A stretch of DNA of 64,000 bases from Zonotrichia leucophrys gambelii (GCF_028769735.1 NC_088175.1:5766001-5830000); one strand, 5' to 3'; counted from the first letter of the stretch, positions 15,001 through 27,000 are shown. A program made the numbers and translations. Notes: a model not told the origin generated them from the letters alone.

Positions 15001-18000
15001 TCCACACCCACTGGGTACTCACACTACTTGCAAACTACTAAGACTGCAAGGCACAGGACTAGCTACAAAGAAGGAACCAGAAAAAGTAGGCTGGGAGCTG
15101 GATTTGTCAAGTGTAAGTCATAAGGGGCTTATAATAACCTCTTGTTAAAAGGTTACAGTCCTGACTGTGGAGGTCAATAGGTGCCTCTGCCCAGAACCCC
15201 ATGAAGTAGCTGATGATACAACCTAATAAAACATGGCCTTTACAGCCACCAGAGAAATACAACAGTTCTAGGGGAATCAGACACCCAGGGGCTGTCCCAA
15301 TATTGCACTTTCAATCTTTGAACCTAACTAGGCAGAGTAGGCACATTTTAACAGCCAGAGTTGGATGGATGTGTTAGCTTCCTCCCCTAGGACATGGCCA
15401 GGCCACCACTTCCACACAGTGATCAGGCACTCCAGATATATGACAGCAGTGGCAATCTAGGTTGTTTGGGTTTTTTTGGTTTTTTTTTGTTTTTTTTTTT
15501 TTTAATTTTTCTTAGACACAACAACACTGACAAGGTTTCTCACTACAGTGAAAGAAGTTGCTGGCTCCTTTCTTTTTTTCCCTTCATTTCTTGGCAATGC
15601 TGAAGCAATGTCTTGGTCACTCTGGGACTACCAAATGCAGGAGCAGACAGGGTGCAGCTACAGTGTGGACCAGAGAACAGGCTCCTCCAGGATTACTGAC
15701 ATTCTGGCACTGAGCACCTTCCAGCAGGCTTTTCTGAACTGAGGGGTGGAAGCACTACAGGTGCATTTCCTTCCACTATTTTCACTGTTACAGTACAAAA
15801 CTAAAAAACTGGGAAGACAGCAACACTGCAAGCCAGGGACTGAAGTCTCACAGCTGACATACATCCCAAACTTGCATTTCCACAAGGTGCTGTTGAGTCA
15901 AACCTGCTTTTCCTCATCTGTTTATACTGGAAAGAGCCCCAGAAGCTGCTTTCCAAAGATGACCAGCACAACCAATGTCCAAAGGTACAAGATGTGGCTT
16001 GTATTTTTACTGCCATTGCAACAAATAAGGAAATCTAAAGTTGTAATGCTACACAGGACAAAAAAAAAAAAGTTCATCTGCCTTCAATACCAGTCAAAAT
16101 TTGGGAGTAACTGTTCTCTTCAGGGAGTTATTAAACCCTCCTCAAAATTATGGAAGCTTTAATCATTAGTGAAATTCACTGGCTGTGTTAAAGTGCTCAC
16201 TAATGTTTTCTTCCTCCTATTTTCACTGTTCCAATAGCATAAATTAATAAGCAACAAATAAAACAGTCAAGTACAATATCAGTGCTTCCCCATATGAAAG
16301 ATTTTTATTTAGCTTTAGGATATGCAATGTTTCCTTCCACTGAGTTTTTCCATTAACAGGACATGTGGGTTTCATTTGTATGGATTAAAAGAACCATAAT
16401 AGTTTGCCTTTTCAAAATCTTCCGTGTCTGTTTCAGAACTCACAAGAAATGCTGACCTACTAATATCAGCCTTTGTTTAACACACAGAATTTTGGGCTGG
16501 CAAATAATTGATTCTGAGCTCTAACAAGAGAAAAAACAGCAGGCACAATAGCAATTGTGCAATTTTTCACATCACATCTGTGAACTCAAGGCTGAACAGT
16601 GAAACATAGGTGAAGTGCAAGTTTTACTGAGTCCAGTGAGCTCTGGCACAGGATTTTCAGCCCAAGAAGTTTCACCTATTCTTTTCCCAAGCTGAATTGG
16701 CTTGTTTAATACACACATTGCCTCTGCAAAAGCCTTGCCTTTACTGCACAGCTACTCTTATTATACAAATAACAATAAAGGTGTAAGTACTGTATTATTA
16801 TACAACAATAATAAAGCTGTAAGTTTTTGAGATAATAAAAGAAGTAGGATCAAGGTAGTGACAACATACTTTCCCAGAAGATGGGGAGATGGGGATAGGT
16901 CAAAAGGATGGCAACATTAACTTTGGCAAAGCACCTACAGGCTGTGCCAGCTGATGGAATAGGCCTTGCCACTGTAAAGAGACTTTCTAAAGGAGCTGTG
17001 AGTAAGAACCACCTCCTGCAGAGGATTCCAGCCACAAACATTTTTACAGTCAAAGAATCACATCAGGCCTACCTTGGCCACCGCCACAGCAAGTTTTAGC
17101 CACAAGGAATATTTTAAACTTACACTTACACCAAGGTATTTTAATTCAGAATGTAAACTTGTCATTTTCTGGTTTCTGGAACTGTCATTTTCTTTCAAGA
17201 ATGAAGGAAAAGCAAAGCAGCAGCTTTGTTAACCCTTTTCCTCATACTCTGGTAAAGCAAGGGAGAGACAAGAACTTTCTATCCCTCCCCATGCCAATGA
17301 GAAGATGATGAAGTCCCTTCCCTTTCTAAACTTAGGCAACCACTGAGAACAATCTCTTCACATACAGACCACACCATGCAGTCGTGTTTTGCTCTTCTCT
17401 GACTATTTAACTCATGATACCAAGATTAACATCCCACCACTGCCTTGTTCTAGCTCTCTTTTCTCCTGCAGCTGCACAGAAAAGGATTTCAAATCTTTCA
17501 AAGCTTTCCTAATTTCACTGCTCTTTGCAGCAGCTCCCATGTGGCTGAGAAGTGAAACAAAATGAAATGCTTTCTCTGCCCCTCTGCATGGGGACAGAGG
17601 AACTCCCACGTAAAATGCTGATGTAAGAAGAAGCAGTTACAGATATACCTCAGCCAAAGGTATAACTGAACATTACGTTTAAAAAAAGAAATACACACAA
17701 GGCCTGGTCTGTGTGATTTTCCCCTCAGCACAGTCAGAGCAGCACCAGCACTCCACATTTTGCCAGCCAGCCAGAAGGTAAAAAGCCTCCACAACTCAAC
17801 AATAAATAACTTTCAAGCTTTAGGATCTTTTGGTCAGCCAATCACTAAAACTTTTAGTGAGAAACAGACACAGCATCTGTGCACTCTGATAACACTATTC
17901 CATAGATTTAACTTCTGGCATTACCAGCGAGACAGGACAACTTAACAGTTTTATTCAAAAAGTATAAGTGCAGCATTTTTGGCTTATTTCGGGTTTTCTT

Positions 18001-19587
18001 TCTTAAAGAGGGAAACAAAAGAAACATAACAAATGAACTTAATGTAGCTTTTAGCCTTTAGGACCAAGAAGAGATGACAAAAATCACACAACAACGTGGC
18101 ATTGCAAAATGATTCCTGGGTAATTCCACAACACAGGAAACAAACTCTTCCATACACAAGCAGATAGAAGTTCATTCCAAACTTCATAACTAAAAGATTT
18201 ACTTTTCAGAAACATAAAAAAACCACCCAGAGGCCAGTAAAGGAGGATCTGATGTCCATTCAGGTCATCAGAAGACTGATCATTTACTTTGGGTGAGCCT
18301 GCTATGAGCTTGCTGTACACTGTGAACACAATCACCTGCTGATCCCATCTTAAGGTACTGATTACTCAGAAAAAGAATTGTTTCTTCAGATCACACACTT
18401 CCCCCTCCCTTCCACTCCACACAGCACAGAAAGCAATAACCTTTGCATAGGTCACTGTATGTGTGTAAGTTTAAACCAGAACAATGTACATCTGAGTACA
18501 CAACAGAGAGGAAGCAGCTCACAATATTTCCCCCCCTCCACCTATTATGTTCAATAAATGAATTGCTCAAAAGAGCATAATTCACCAGGGTGACCATAAA
18601 GCCCAAGTACTGTTGTGATAGGTGGCTGGTAAGTCGCTGTGATGCACGTTGTGTGCTACAGAAACGCTGCGTTTGACCTACAGATTGAACACAGTGTCAA
18701 CTGCTGCCTAGCTAACAGCTCCCTCCTCCTCCTCCCCCCTGTCCGCCCCCTTTTTCCTCCTGGTCAACCAAGAAATGGACCTCCCTTGTATCTTATTTTG
18801 GCAGGAAAACGAACGGGGTAAGGAGTGGGGAAAAATTATTCTGTAAATGAATACAAGTGATAGTGAACTTAAGAAAAAAAAAAATCCTCTTTGCCCTCCC
18901 CCCCGCCCTGAGATCTTAACAGTTAGGAACGGACATTTATATCTAATAATAAAAAAGGCATCCAGCATTAGTGCACAGTCTGAGGATGACCCACGATAAA
19001 TCTTTTTTCCTGAGTCCACACAACAGTAACTCTCAGGATTATTCGATAAGGAGACACTGTGGCTTTCCACACCATTCTTTTTGTTTTAGTGTGAGAGGTG
19101 CGGAGGATTCAATTAAGTTTGGGCTGGGCAAAGGGACAACTCCAAACGCTAGGATCTCCAGACAGAAGGAGGGTTTTCACTAGCTACAACCTTCACTTAC
19201 AAAGGAACAATACCAAAAAAGAAAAAAAGCTTGGATTTCAAACTAAAGAGGTCAACAGCCTGTCTTTCAATACACGGAGATACATCAGTACCACCGGGCT
19301 TCCAGCACCTGCCTTTCAGCACAGCTCCAATTCCTTTGTTTGCTCAAAATTTGCTTCCATACCACTTTAAATTAGCTTACAAAGAACCGAAGCAGAATAG
19401 CTGGAACGTGAAACAATTTTTTTTTTTGAGGACAGAGGCAAACAGCTTCTTAGGGAGAGAGAAAATTAAAACACAGACCTAAGTCACTTCTAAATACCTT
19501 CGAAAAAAATTATAATTATAACTTGATGTCTTTTAGTTCCACCCCTATCACTGAAACCACAGAAACACGAGTTCATGAGAGGACGGA

Positions 19588-19682
19588 ACAAAAAAAAGAA
19601 AGAAAGAAAAACAAACCAAAAAAAAATCCGAACAAAAGGGGAAAAAAGGAAAAAGAAAGAAAGAAGAAGAAGAAGAAAAAAA
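19588..19682 (+). repeat. Polypurine low-complexity tract (GAAA/GAA-rich)
   Basis: A nearly uninterrupted A/G run containing GAAA and GAA simple repeats, just inside RCOR1 intron 2. On the RCOR1 sense strand it reads as polypyrimidine. It opens long meaningless frames on both strands. Confidence 0.8.
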
Positions 19683-19888
19683 CCCACCCAACTGCCATCT
19701 CCTGCCTCCTCCAGCCCTGCCAGCTTCCCTGTTCCTCCCTGCCTGCAAAGCGCCCTCTGGAAAGCATCGAGACTTCTTTTATCAACCGTGTGCGCTGGGA
19801 AGGGGGGAGGACGGGGGGTCCTTGTTCTTGCTCTGGCTGTTTCAGAGTGCAATTAGGGGCAGATTATTTTTGGACCCGATGCGCGGAA

Positions 19889-19935
19889 CCCGGGGGGAGG
19901 GGGTTGGGGGGGGTCGTACCCCACTCATCGGGGGG
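19889..19935 (+). other. G-run cluster, possible G-quadruplex
   Basis: Several runs of four to eight G separated by one or two bases (19,892-19,913), followed by another G6 run near 19,930, in the first part of RCOR1 intron 2. The pattern fits a G-quadruplex on the plus strand, which is the RCOR1 template strand. Confidence 0.55.
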
Positions 19936-20000
19936 CGGAGGGTCCAAAGCGCTGGATGAGGGGGAGGAGTTGCCCCCCTTAAAACATAATAAAGACTTAC

Positions 20001-20060
20001 CGGGGTCGAAATCAGGGACCACCGCCTGGTACTGCGGCCCGACCCTCATTCCGCCGCCAG
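20001..20060 (-). CDS. RCOR1: RCOR1 coding exon 2
   Basis: A 60-nt exon encoding GGGMRVGPQYQAVVPDFDP, the conserved segment that follows the acidic DEEH block in CoREST and precedes the ELM2 region. The acceptor AG is at 20062-20061, after a pyrimidine-rich tract. The donor is a strong GTAAG at 20000-19996. Exon 1 ends in phase 1; joining it to the first two bases here creates one Ala codon and keeps the frame into GGGMRVG. The exon also ends in phase 1. Reading on without splicing soon meets a stop, so the next exon must lie further left. This exon is too short to identify alone, but its position, splice sites and sequence make the assignment firm. Confidence 0.92.
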
Positions 20061-20155
20061 CTGAGGGAGGCAGAGGGAGAAGCGTTACCCGCGTGGGCCC
20101 GAGCGGCCCCTAGAACCAACCCCCCCAAAAAACGCACCCCGCACCCGCTCCTCAC
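20061..20155 (-). other. RCOR1: RCOR1 intron 1 (95 bp)
   Basis: A very short GC-rich intron between coding exons 1 and 2, with a GTGAG donor and a CTCAG acceptor preceded by a C/T-rich tract. Its length is not a multiple of three and it contains an in-frame stop when read on from exon 1. Retention would therefore truncate the protein just after the acidic block. Confidence 0.88.
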
Positions 20156-20342
20156 CGTGCTCCTCATCGCTGGACGAGCCCGAGCTCCCCTCCTCCCAGG
20201 AGTTCACGCTGCTGTTGCCGTTGGGGGCGGCGGATAAACTTTTGCTGCCGCCGTTGTTGTTATTATTCGCCCCGGCGGCGTTCTGGTTCCTGCCCCGCCG
20301 TTTCCCCGAGACCTCCGGGCCCTTCTCGATCATGGCTGGCAT
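20156..20342 (-). CDS. RCOR1: RCOR1 coding exon 1 (REST corepressor 1 / CoREST N-terminus)
   Basis: Encodes the first 62 residues of CoREST, the nuclear scaffold that links histone demethylase LSD1 (KDM1A) and HDAC1/2 to REST and other repressors. The start MPAMIEKGPEVSGKRRGR and the later block PNGNSS-NSWEEGSSGSSSDEEH match the conserved vertebrate RCOR1 N-terminus. The ELM2 and SANT domains would lie in later exons. The ATG is at 20342-20340 and an in-frame TAA sits immediately before it, which fixes the start. The exon ends in phase 1 at a GTGAG donor (GT at 20155-20154). Between the basic start and the acidic Ser-rich block lies a short Asn/Gly/Ala linker with five consecutive Asn. Mammalian RCOR1 has a much longer Ala-rich stretch here, so this is a compact avian form. 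Identification rests on recognising the protein and on the fit of exon 2. Confidence 0.93.
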
Positions 20343-20344
20343 TT

Positions 20345-20399
20345 AGGGGAGGAAGGGGAGGGGGGGTGTGGAGAAGAAGGGAAGGGAGGGGGGAGAAGA
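20345..20399 (-). promoter_or_regulatory. Pyrimidine-rich 5' leader just upstream of the RCOR1 ATG
   Basis: On the coding strand, the roughly 55 nt before the ATG are almost all C and T, with several C runs, so the opposite strand is G/A-rich. It is part of the 5'UTR if transcription starts further upstream. It could form a G-quadruplex on the template strand or bind poly-pyrimidine proteins; neither is shown. Confidence 0.45.
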
Positions 20400-20616
20400 T
20401 CAGAGTTTAAAAACTGCGGGGGGGGGGGCTGTGGGAGGCGCCAAGGGCGGGCGGGAGCCGGGGCGGGCCGGGCCGGTGCGCGGCGGTGGCGGCGCTGCTA
20501 CATCCCCCACCGCGATCGCCCCGAACTTTGAGGCTCATCCCAGCCCTGCGCTGGGACTCCGCTCAACCTGCGCTGCTGCCCGCGGCCAGCCCCGCCTCCC
20601 CTCGCTCCTGCCCCTT

Positions 20617-20665
20617 CCAATTGGCCAAACCTACATTTTGGGAGGCCATCCCGCCCGCCCATTGG
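20617..20665. promoter_or_regulatory. Paired CCAAT/ATTGG motifs in the RCOR1 promoter
   Basis: CCAATTGG at 20617-20624 reads as CCAAT on both strands. A second ATTGG follows at about 20,661, roughly 40 bp away, in a CpG-rich context. This spacing is typical of NF-Y sites about 275-320 bp upstream of a start codon. Binding is inferred from motif and context only. Confidence 0.5.
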
Positions 20666-21659
20666 CCGGCGCCGCCTGTCCATCGCGGCGGCTCGGCGCT
20701 TCCGTTCGCTGGGCGCGGTGGAGGCGGATCGCGGGCCGTGTGTGTGCGGGCTCCGCGATCTCTCCGCGATCTCTCCGCCCAGCGATACCTCTGCTCCGCG
20801 CTCCTCGGCTGCGAGCGGAGCGGAGCGGGAGGCGGGGCCGCACCCCCCGCCGGGGAGCCCCTCCCCGGCTGCTCCCCCTGCTCGGCCCCGGTTCCGCCGC
20901 CCCGCCGGGAACTCGGACCCTGGAGGAGCGTGGCGAGGGACTACTTTGCCCCCCCACCCGCCTCCCCAGTGGCGGAAGGTTACGGCGTAGTTTGAATGAG
21001 ATTCCATACAAAGCTCAGTTGCCCGCGGGGAGCTGAGCCTGGCAGGGTTGGGGTCTGTGCTTGCTCTGCTCGGGACGGCTCCCGCCGGCAGCAGCTGCCA
21101 GAGTCCCGCGAGGGGACGAGGGTCCCGGCGGCCAGCAGTGCTTTGAGGAGAGCAGGGGCGCAGCCCCACCGAAGCGGCGCCGAGAGTGCGGGACAGCGCC
21201 AGGTCGGAGAGAGCCGGGCAGCCGCGGCAGCCAGCCGGGGAGCGGCACCGCACGCACGGGTCCGCGGCGCTGCCCCGCCAGCCGGGCGCTGCCAGCCGCC
21301 CCCTCACCCTCGCCCCGGGCGCCGCCCCGGGTCCGCCCAAGTAACTCCGTGGCTCCCCCTCGGCCCCTTGTGCCGAGCCGGATCCGCTCCCGCAGTCCCG
21401 GCGGATCCCGCTCCCCACGCGGCCCCGGGGCGGAGCCGGCCCCGAGCCCTCCCGGGGGGCGGCCGCGTCCCACGCTCTGTGCCTTCCCCGCCGTGACCCG
21501 GCTGCGGGCCGAGCTGCGGAACAAAAGCGGCGGCGGCGCCGCGTTCCCGTCCCTCGGCACACGAGGCTCCCGCACGGCGTGGGGGAGAACTGCTGGGGGG
21601 AAAGGGGGCGTCCAGCCCCGCCGTGGCTAAAATGGGCAACCGAAGGCTGTCCAGACCGC

Positions 21660-22920
21660 ACGCTGTTATTTGCGAGTTGAACTGTACATCAGGCTGAGGC
21701 AGCACAATGCACGGTCATGGAAAGCAGCCTGTGGGGTGTGTCTGCTATTTTCATTCAAATTAACTTCTGTAGCAAGTTTTTTTTTTTTTATTGGCCCGAG
21801 CAATTAAAAGTGCCATTTGACTAGCAGCGGTTATCTCGTATCAGCCAAACTGTCCCCAGCCACTCCCCGCCTCCCTCTGCCATTTTAATCCAAGTGAATT
21901 TGCACAGGGGGAGGGGGAAAGAGCTGCCAGGGGAGAGCCATCGTCTCCAGCCTGGCCTTACCATTCCTTCTCTATCTTGTGCCTAAGATTATCAAATTAT
22001 TTCACTTCCAGGGAGTAGTTTGGAAAGGGTCCTTAATATTCACGCACTATTCTTCTCCATTAAAATTAAGAAAAGAAATACCTTGTTGAGGTGTGTGGTA
22101 GTTTGCTTCAGCATACTGTGGTCTTTACAGTATCTCCTTTCCCATCTTCACTCGGTATGTGTGTTGTGTGTACTTGCTGATATGAAGTCAGTTTCCTTTG
22201 TTTACACATGCATGTACCTGTATTTATTCACCCCAGTTATTTACCACTGAAAAAATAAGCTTATTTCCACTACATAAAAGTAAGTACATCTATAAAAAGA
22301 ACTTTTTCTAGCTCACAAAACTAAAATTTATTATGCTGGCTGTAGATCCCACACTCTTTTAAAATACCAGTTCTAAATTAGGGGAGTAATTAGTGATGCT
22401 CTTAAACCCCAGCACTGACAGCCACAAATATTTCCCATTGCAAAGTGTATTAGTTCTGTAGTAGAGAATACATTGTCATGATAGACAGGAATGCAAACAT
22501 GGCTGAGTCTTCATTATCCTTCTCCTCTGTATTTGAGGATTTCTACTCCAGAAATGCAAGGGCAGGAAGGGAACATCTGATCTTTCATTTTAAAATGAGC
22601 TTTGAAGATCCCAGTACTGAAAAGGGGGGAAAAAAAGAAGTTCACCAAAGACTTAGGCTGAAACATACCTGAACCTGAACTTGAACTTGAACCTGAGACC
22701 ACAGATGACATTTGGAAACGTGTGTACAGCCTAGGCTGAGACACACACGTGTGCACAGTTTTGCAAATCTGGGCCTAATTTTGGTCTTCCTTCACTTCCT
22801 CTTCCTCCCTCCCTCCTCCTCTCTTCGTGGCCATTACCCACTTAGGCCCCAGGACTAAAACCTTAAGTCAGTCATCTCAATTATTTACAACACAATTTCC
22901 CTCGCTTGAACTGTTGAGAC
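21660..22920. other. Intergenic, nothing recognised
   Basis: Composition drops from CpG-rich to AT-rich just past 21,650. There is a T homopolymer near 21,778 and a short run of TGAAC(C/T) hexamer-like repeats at about 22,670-22,697. I see no gene or transposable element. Confidence 0.6.
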
Positions 22921-22946
22921 TGCGGGCCCTTCTCCGCGGTGTGCCG

Positions 22947-22979
22947 GTCCCGAGCCTGTCCCGAGCCTGTCCCGAGCCT
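22947..22979 (+). repeat. 11-bp tandem repeat, three copies
   Basis: Three perfect copies of GTCCCGAGCCT in tandem, inside a small GC-rich patch (about 22,920-23,200) that borders the TG minisatellite. Confidence 0.9.
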
Positions 22980-23211
22980 GTCCGCAGCCCCTCCCGCAGC
23001 GGGCTCAGCAGCTCCATCCTGTCCCACGGGCTGGGAAGCAGCACAATCCCTACTCCCAGCTCTTGGGGGATGCCAGCCCTGCCCGAGCCGTGCCCCAGGC
23101 CAGCCGGGCATGTTCTGCCCCCCCTGTCCTCCTGCCAGGCTGCTCCTTGGCCCCAGCAGGCGATAAGCGGCAGCAGCAGCAGCTCTGTGCCTCTCCCTGG
23201 CTGACAAGGGC

Positions 23212-23840
23212 TGCGTGTGTGCCCTGTGCATGCGTCTGCCCTGGGCATGTGTGTCTGCCCTGTGCATGTGTGTGCGCCCTGTGCATGTGTGTGTGCCCTG
23301 TGCGTGTGTGTGTGCGCCCTGTGCATGTGTGTGCCCTGTGCATGTGTGTGTGTGTGTGCATGCATTTGTGTGCCCTATGCATGTGTGTGTGTGCCCTGTG
23401 TGTGTGTGCATGCATGTGTGTGTGCATGCGTGTGCCCTGTGCATGCATGTCTGCCCTGTGCATGTGTGTGTGCCCTATGTGTGTGTGCCCTGTGTGTGTG
23501 TATGTGCACGCATGTGTGTGCCCTGTGCATGTGTGTGTGCCATGTGTGTGCGTGTGTTCCCTGTGCATGTGTGTGTGCCCTGTGGATGTGTGTGTGCCGT
23601 GTGCATCTGTGCATGTGTGTGTGCCCTGTGCATGTGTGTGTGCCCTGTGTGTGTGCCATGTGTGTGTGTGTGCCGTGTGTGTGTGTGTGCCGTGTGTATG
23701 TGTGCTCTGTGTGTGTGCCCTGTGTGTCTGTGCCATGTGTGTGTGCTCTGTGTGTGTGCTCTGTGTGTGTGCCCTGTGTGAGTGTGTGTGCTCTGTGCAT
23801 GTGTGTGTGTACCGTGTGTGTGTGTGTGCCCTGTGTGTCC
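23212..23840 (+). repeat. TG-rich minisatellite with interspersed CCCTGTGCATG
   Basis: About 630 bp of TGTGTG runs punctuated every 15-30 bp by CCCTGTGCATG or CCCTGTGTG variants. Period and interruptions vary, so it is a compound minisatellite, not a pure dinucleotide repeat. It is stop-free in several frames on both strands, giving long Cys/Val-rich (plus) and His/Thr-rich (minus) frames that are artefacts of the repeat. Alternating purine-pyrimidine DNA of this length could adopt Z-DNA. Confidence 0.95.
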
Positions 23841-24029
23841 CCAGAACAGGAAGTCTCCGCATTGTCACCGTCACAGCCCGTCTGCACCTGTCACAGCTGT
23901 TGTCCCAGGCCAGCAACACCCTCTTCATCCACAGCAGGGCTGCTCTTCATTTTCCAGCCTTTCTGCAGAAATTCATGAGCCTGAATATAACATCTCTGAT
24001 GCTGATGGAGCTTTTTGTTTCTAACCATT

Positions 24030-27000
24030 GAGAAAATTCTTCCTGTTTGTTTCTGCTTTCTGAACAGTGGTGTTGGGTTTCTTTATGCTTAAGCTAAAAG
24101 CCTGAATTTTTGGGAGTGTCCCAAAGGAGCACAACAGATTTTGGTGTTGTTCTTGAAGGGAACTTTGAAAAATTGTTTTCTGGCCATAAAGAAAACTCTT
24201 TGAAGAGTGTAGGCAATGTGTACACAGAGACTGTACACAAAGTACAGTACTATGGGGGTTTTTTTAGCAGCAACAGTGAATACACTTTATGCAGCCTCTA
24301 ACTCCAAAAGAGCAACAAATTATCCTCTGTCTCACAGCACTTGCTCTGGAGAAAACCTGTGTTAACACTTCATTATTTTTAAGTTCTGCAAAGTGGGACA
24401 GATGAGGAGGAAACCCTTTGAACACTAAGAGAGCCTCTGGTAGGTACAGGGTCTTGTTTACCTGGATCAAAACTTCATTTAGACATATCAGGCCAGGATC
24501 CCACACATGACTGCACACACCTGTATGTCCTGCTCAGGCTCCTCAAGAGGAATTTCGTGTATGATCTGCAGCAGACTCAGTTATGTAAAGCAGGGATTGT
24601 ATCTTCCTTGCATCTGAGCTTGGCTGCAACTTCTGGACAATACTGTAATGTAGTGGTTAACCTGCTCACCTGTTTAGACAACAGAGGAAAAAGAGTGGAA
24701 AAAAAAGTCTCTTCCTTATGAAGACAGTGTCACTGTTGTGCATATACTGTGGCCTAACAGGTTGGACCAGCCAGGACCGTCATATTAAAAAATTTCTTGA
24801 AATTTGTTTCTCTTTGTTAAGGGGAAAGCACCTCTCTTTGCCAATTTTTAAAGGAAAACTTTTCTTATTGTCATTAACCCTGTGAGTCCCAGAAATAAAA
24901 TACAGATGGAAGTAGAAATGCAGCCAGGACGCCCAACAACTGAGCAACTTTTATTCCCTGGATGAAAAGAAGAGTATCTTCTGCCTCATTTTTGGCCTCC
25001 TTCCTGGCCAGTGGAGTGTTTCAAGCCTTTCCCCAGGACAGCAATGCTTAAGAGTGTCCTTGGGGCTGCTAGCTCTTGCAACAAAGGGTTAGGAGAGTTA
25101 AAACCCTTCCCATTAGCTGGAGTTGTAGGCAGCAGCTCTCTCACCTCCTTCCTAATGTTTTTTCCTTGAAAACAGATGCACTAAAAATGCTTACCCCAGT
25201 GAGAATGTTCCTGTGTGTTTACACAAGTATATATGTATGTATGTATATACATGTAGCTGGTTACCAGTAGTAAAAGGACAATTAATCATGCTCTAGACTG
25301 ACTGTTTTTAATACTCAGAGGCTATTAATCAGGAAACTGTTACCCTTTGAACAAGATGTTTATACAGTCAACACTATGGGTTGTTTTCTTTCCCCTGGTG
25401 CTAAGCTGCCTGCAAATGCAGAGAGAAAATCGGGTTTATTATCTCTTGCTTTAGAACTTGGTGCTCCAAGTTTGACAACAATTTTGGCTGGAATTTGGAA
25501 GGAATGCACATGAGATGATGCCAGGTTCTCTTAGGTTTCAAGGGGACTTGGGTGTTCAACCCTCAAATCTCTGGAAGCATTTATGTGCCTAAAAGACATA
25601 AACAGGCGTGATATGCAAGTTTCAAAAGCACCTCCTTTTGCTGAAAAAAAAAAAAAAACCCAAGGGGAATCTAATTTCATTTTAATGTGACTAAAAGACT
25701 TTTAAAATCTCTCCCTAAATCTCTTGCGGGCCTTTGGAAATTTGTCCTTGGAGCCTTTCAGCCTAAAAGTTGCTTTTAGAGAAGGAATTATATAGTAAAT
25801 TTTAATCCAAACTTTTATTTCCCACTGGAGAGAATGGCTCATATCCTGTAGTGAGTGGGAGGCCAGTGGAAAAAATCGAGGGGGGAAACTGTGGTGGGAG
25901 TGAGAGGGTGCAGAGGTGGGGCTGGATCAGCAGTGGGAGGCAGGAAAGGGCTGCTGGCAGCTGCAGGGTGAGCATGGCAGGAGCAGGGGAGCCACTGCAG
26001 CTGAGGAAACACTGTCTTGGCCTGGAGCAAGCCAGAGGGGAGTCACTAAGGGATGACCTGGGAGGAAGGAGAGGATGACACTGAAATCCTGCACAGGCAG
26101 GGGCTGGCGATGCCAGGAGAGCAGTGGGATGAGAGCACAGGACAATCTTGTGGGCAGAGCTGCAGAGAACTCCCTGTCTGTCCCCAGCAAAGCATGGACG
26201 CAGCCCTCAGTGGGGTTTTCAGCATTTGTGCTAGGAGATATTTCACAGCTTGTGAAGCTGATGGGAACAGGAGTCACCCATCTGTACATGCTACTGCGAC
26301 CATCCCCTTTGGGGAGTTTTGGCTCCTTTTTGGCAGGGGCATACAGCTTTCCCTGACACTCTGTTTCCCTCACAGGACTCCACTTCCTTCCTTTCCTCCT
26401 GGGAGCTCCTCTCAGTGAATTAAACCCGAAGCTGTTGAGGAGCCCTGTTGCCCCTCAGCTGCCCAGCCAGCAGTGCTCCAGGGCTGGGCACCCTTGGCTG
26501 GCAGCACCCAGAGCGGGCAGCTCCTCTCTGTCCCCCACCCTGCACCTCCCATCAGCCCTGGGGAAGAGCTCAGGAGGAGAAAATGGGAAATCACAGCAGG
26601 GAGGGGAGGTGAGACAGGCCCTGCTGGTATTAACCCCTCCATAGCTGGTGCCTTCTCCCAAAAAACAAACCTTGAGTGAGGTGGGACAGGCATCTTCCCC
26701 TCTCTGAGGATGAGGCATGCAGCAAAATCAGAGTAGAAAGCCTCAGACAGCTGATGGGTTTGCTTCACTCAGTTCTGTGCTTAAGTTAATCTCCATATCT
26801 GATGAGAAACACACTGTGTGAAGAGATTCATCACTCCTTAAAAAAACATATGGGGGAAAAAAATTTCCTTTTAGGGAGCCACTTAATCGTAGGGATGATT
26901 GCAGTTAACACAGCACTTAACCTGGGAATATGCCACTCTTTTTATAGACTTCCATTTCACTTGTCTCTGGGGCAGCCAGTGAGCAGTGCTAGTCTGTGAA

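Larger units (their letters stand above)
1..20000 (-). other. RCOR1: RCOR1 intron 2, 5' portion, running off the left edge
   Basis: RCOR1 is transcribed right to left and exon 2 ends at 20001, so everything to the left is intron until exon 3. I looked for the next conserved segments (the ELM2 start, with the LVWSP and LDEYI motifs) and did not recognise them, so exon 3 probably lies outside the window. The region is AT-rich at its right end and otherwise ordinary in composition, with A/T homopolymers (for example near 15,476-15,505). The open frames here, up to about 172 codons, have no recognisable domain. I see no RNA gene and no intact transposable element. Confidence 0.7.
19860..21650. 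promoter_or_regulatory. RCOR1: CpG-island promoter of RCOR1
   Basis: GC content and CpG density rise sharply from about 19,860 to 21,640, with AT-rich DNA on both sides. The island covers exons 1 and 2 and about 1.3 kb upstream of the start codon. It holds GC boxes (for example GGCGGGGCC near 20,831), two CCAAT-type motifs (20,617-20,624 and about 20,660-20,665) and no obvious TATA box, as expected for a housekeeping chromatin-factor promoter. The transcription start cannot be placed from sequence; it probably lies between about 20,400 and 20,900. Divergent non-coding transcription is common at such islands, but nothing here proves it. Long open frames within the island on both strands reflect the lack of AT-rich stop codons. 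Confidence 0.85.

Noticed and set aside
19523..20113. A 196-codon plus-strand frame across the polypurine tract and RCOR1 exon 2
   Set aside because: It is antisense to verified exon sequence, and its first part is a simple-repeat Lys/Arg run.
20498..21661. A 387-codon open frame on the minus strand, and several 90-220-codon frames on both strands, in the CpG island
   Set aside because: They come from GC-rich DNA with few stop codons, overlap each other on both strands, are Arg/Gly/Pro/Ala-rich without domains and lie upstream of the RCOR1 start.
23050..24031. Frames of up to 322 codons (Cys/Val-rich on plus, His/Thr-rich on minus)
   Set aside because: They are translations of the TG minisatellite, open in several frames at once.
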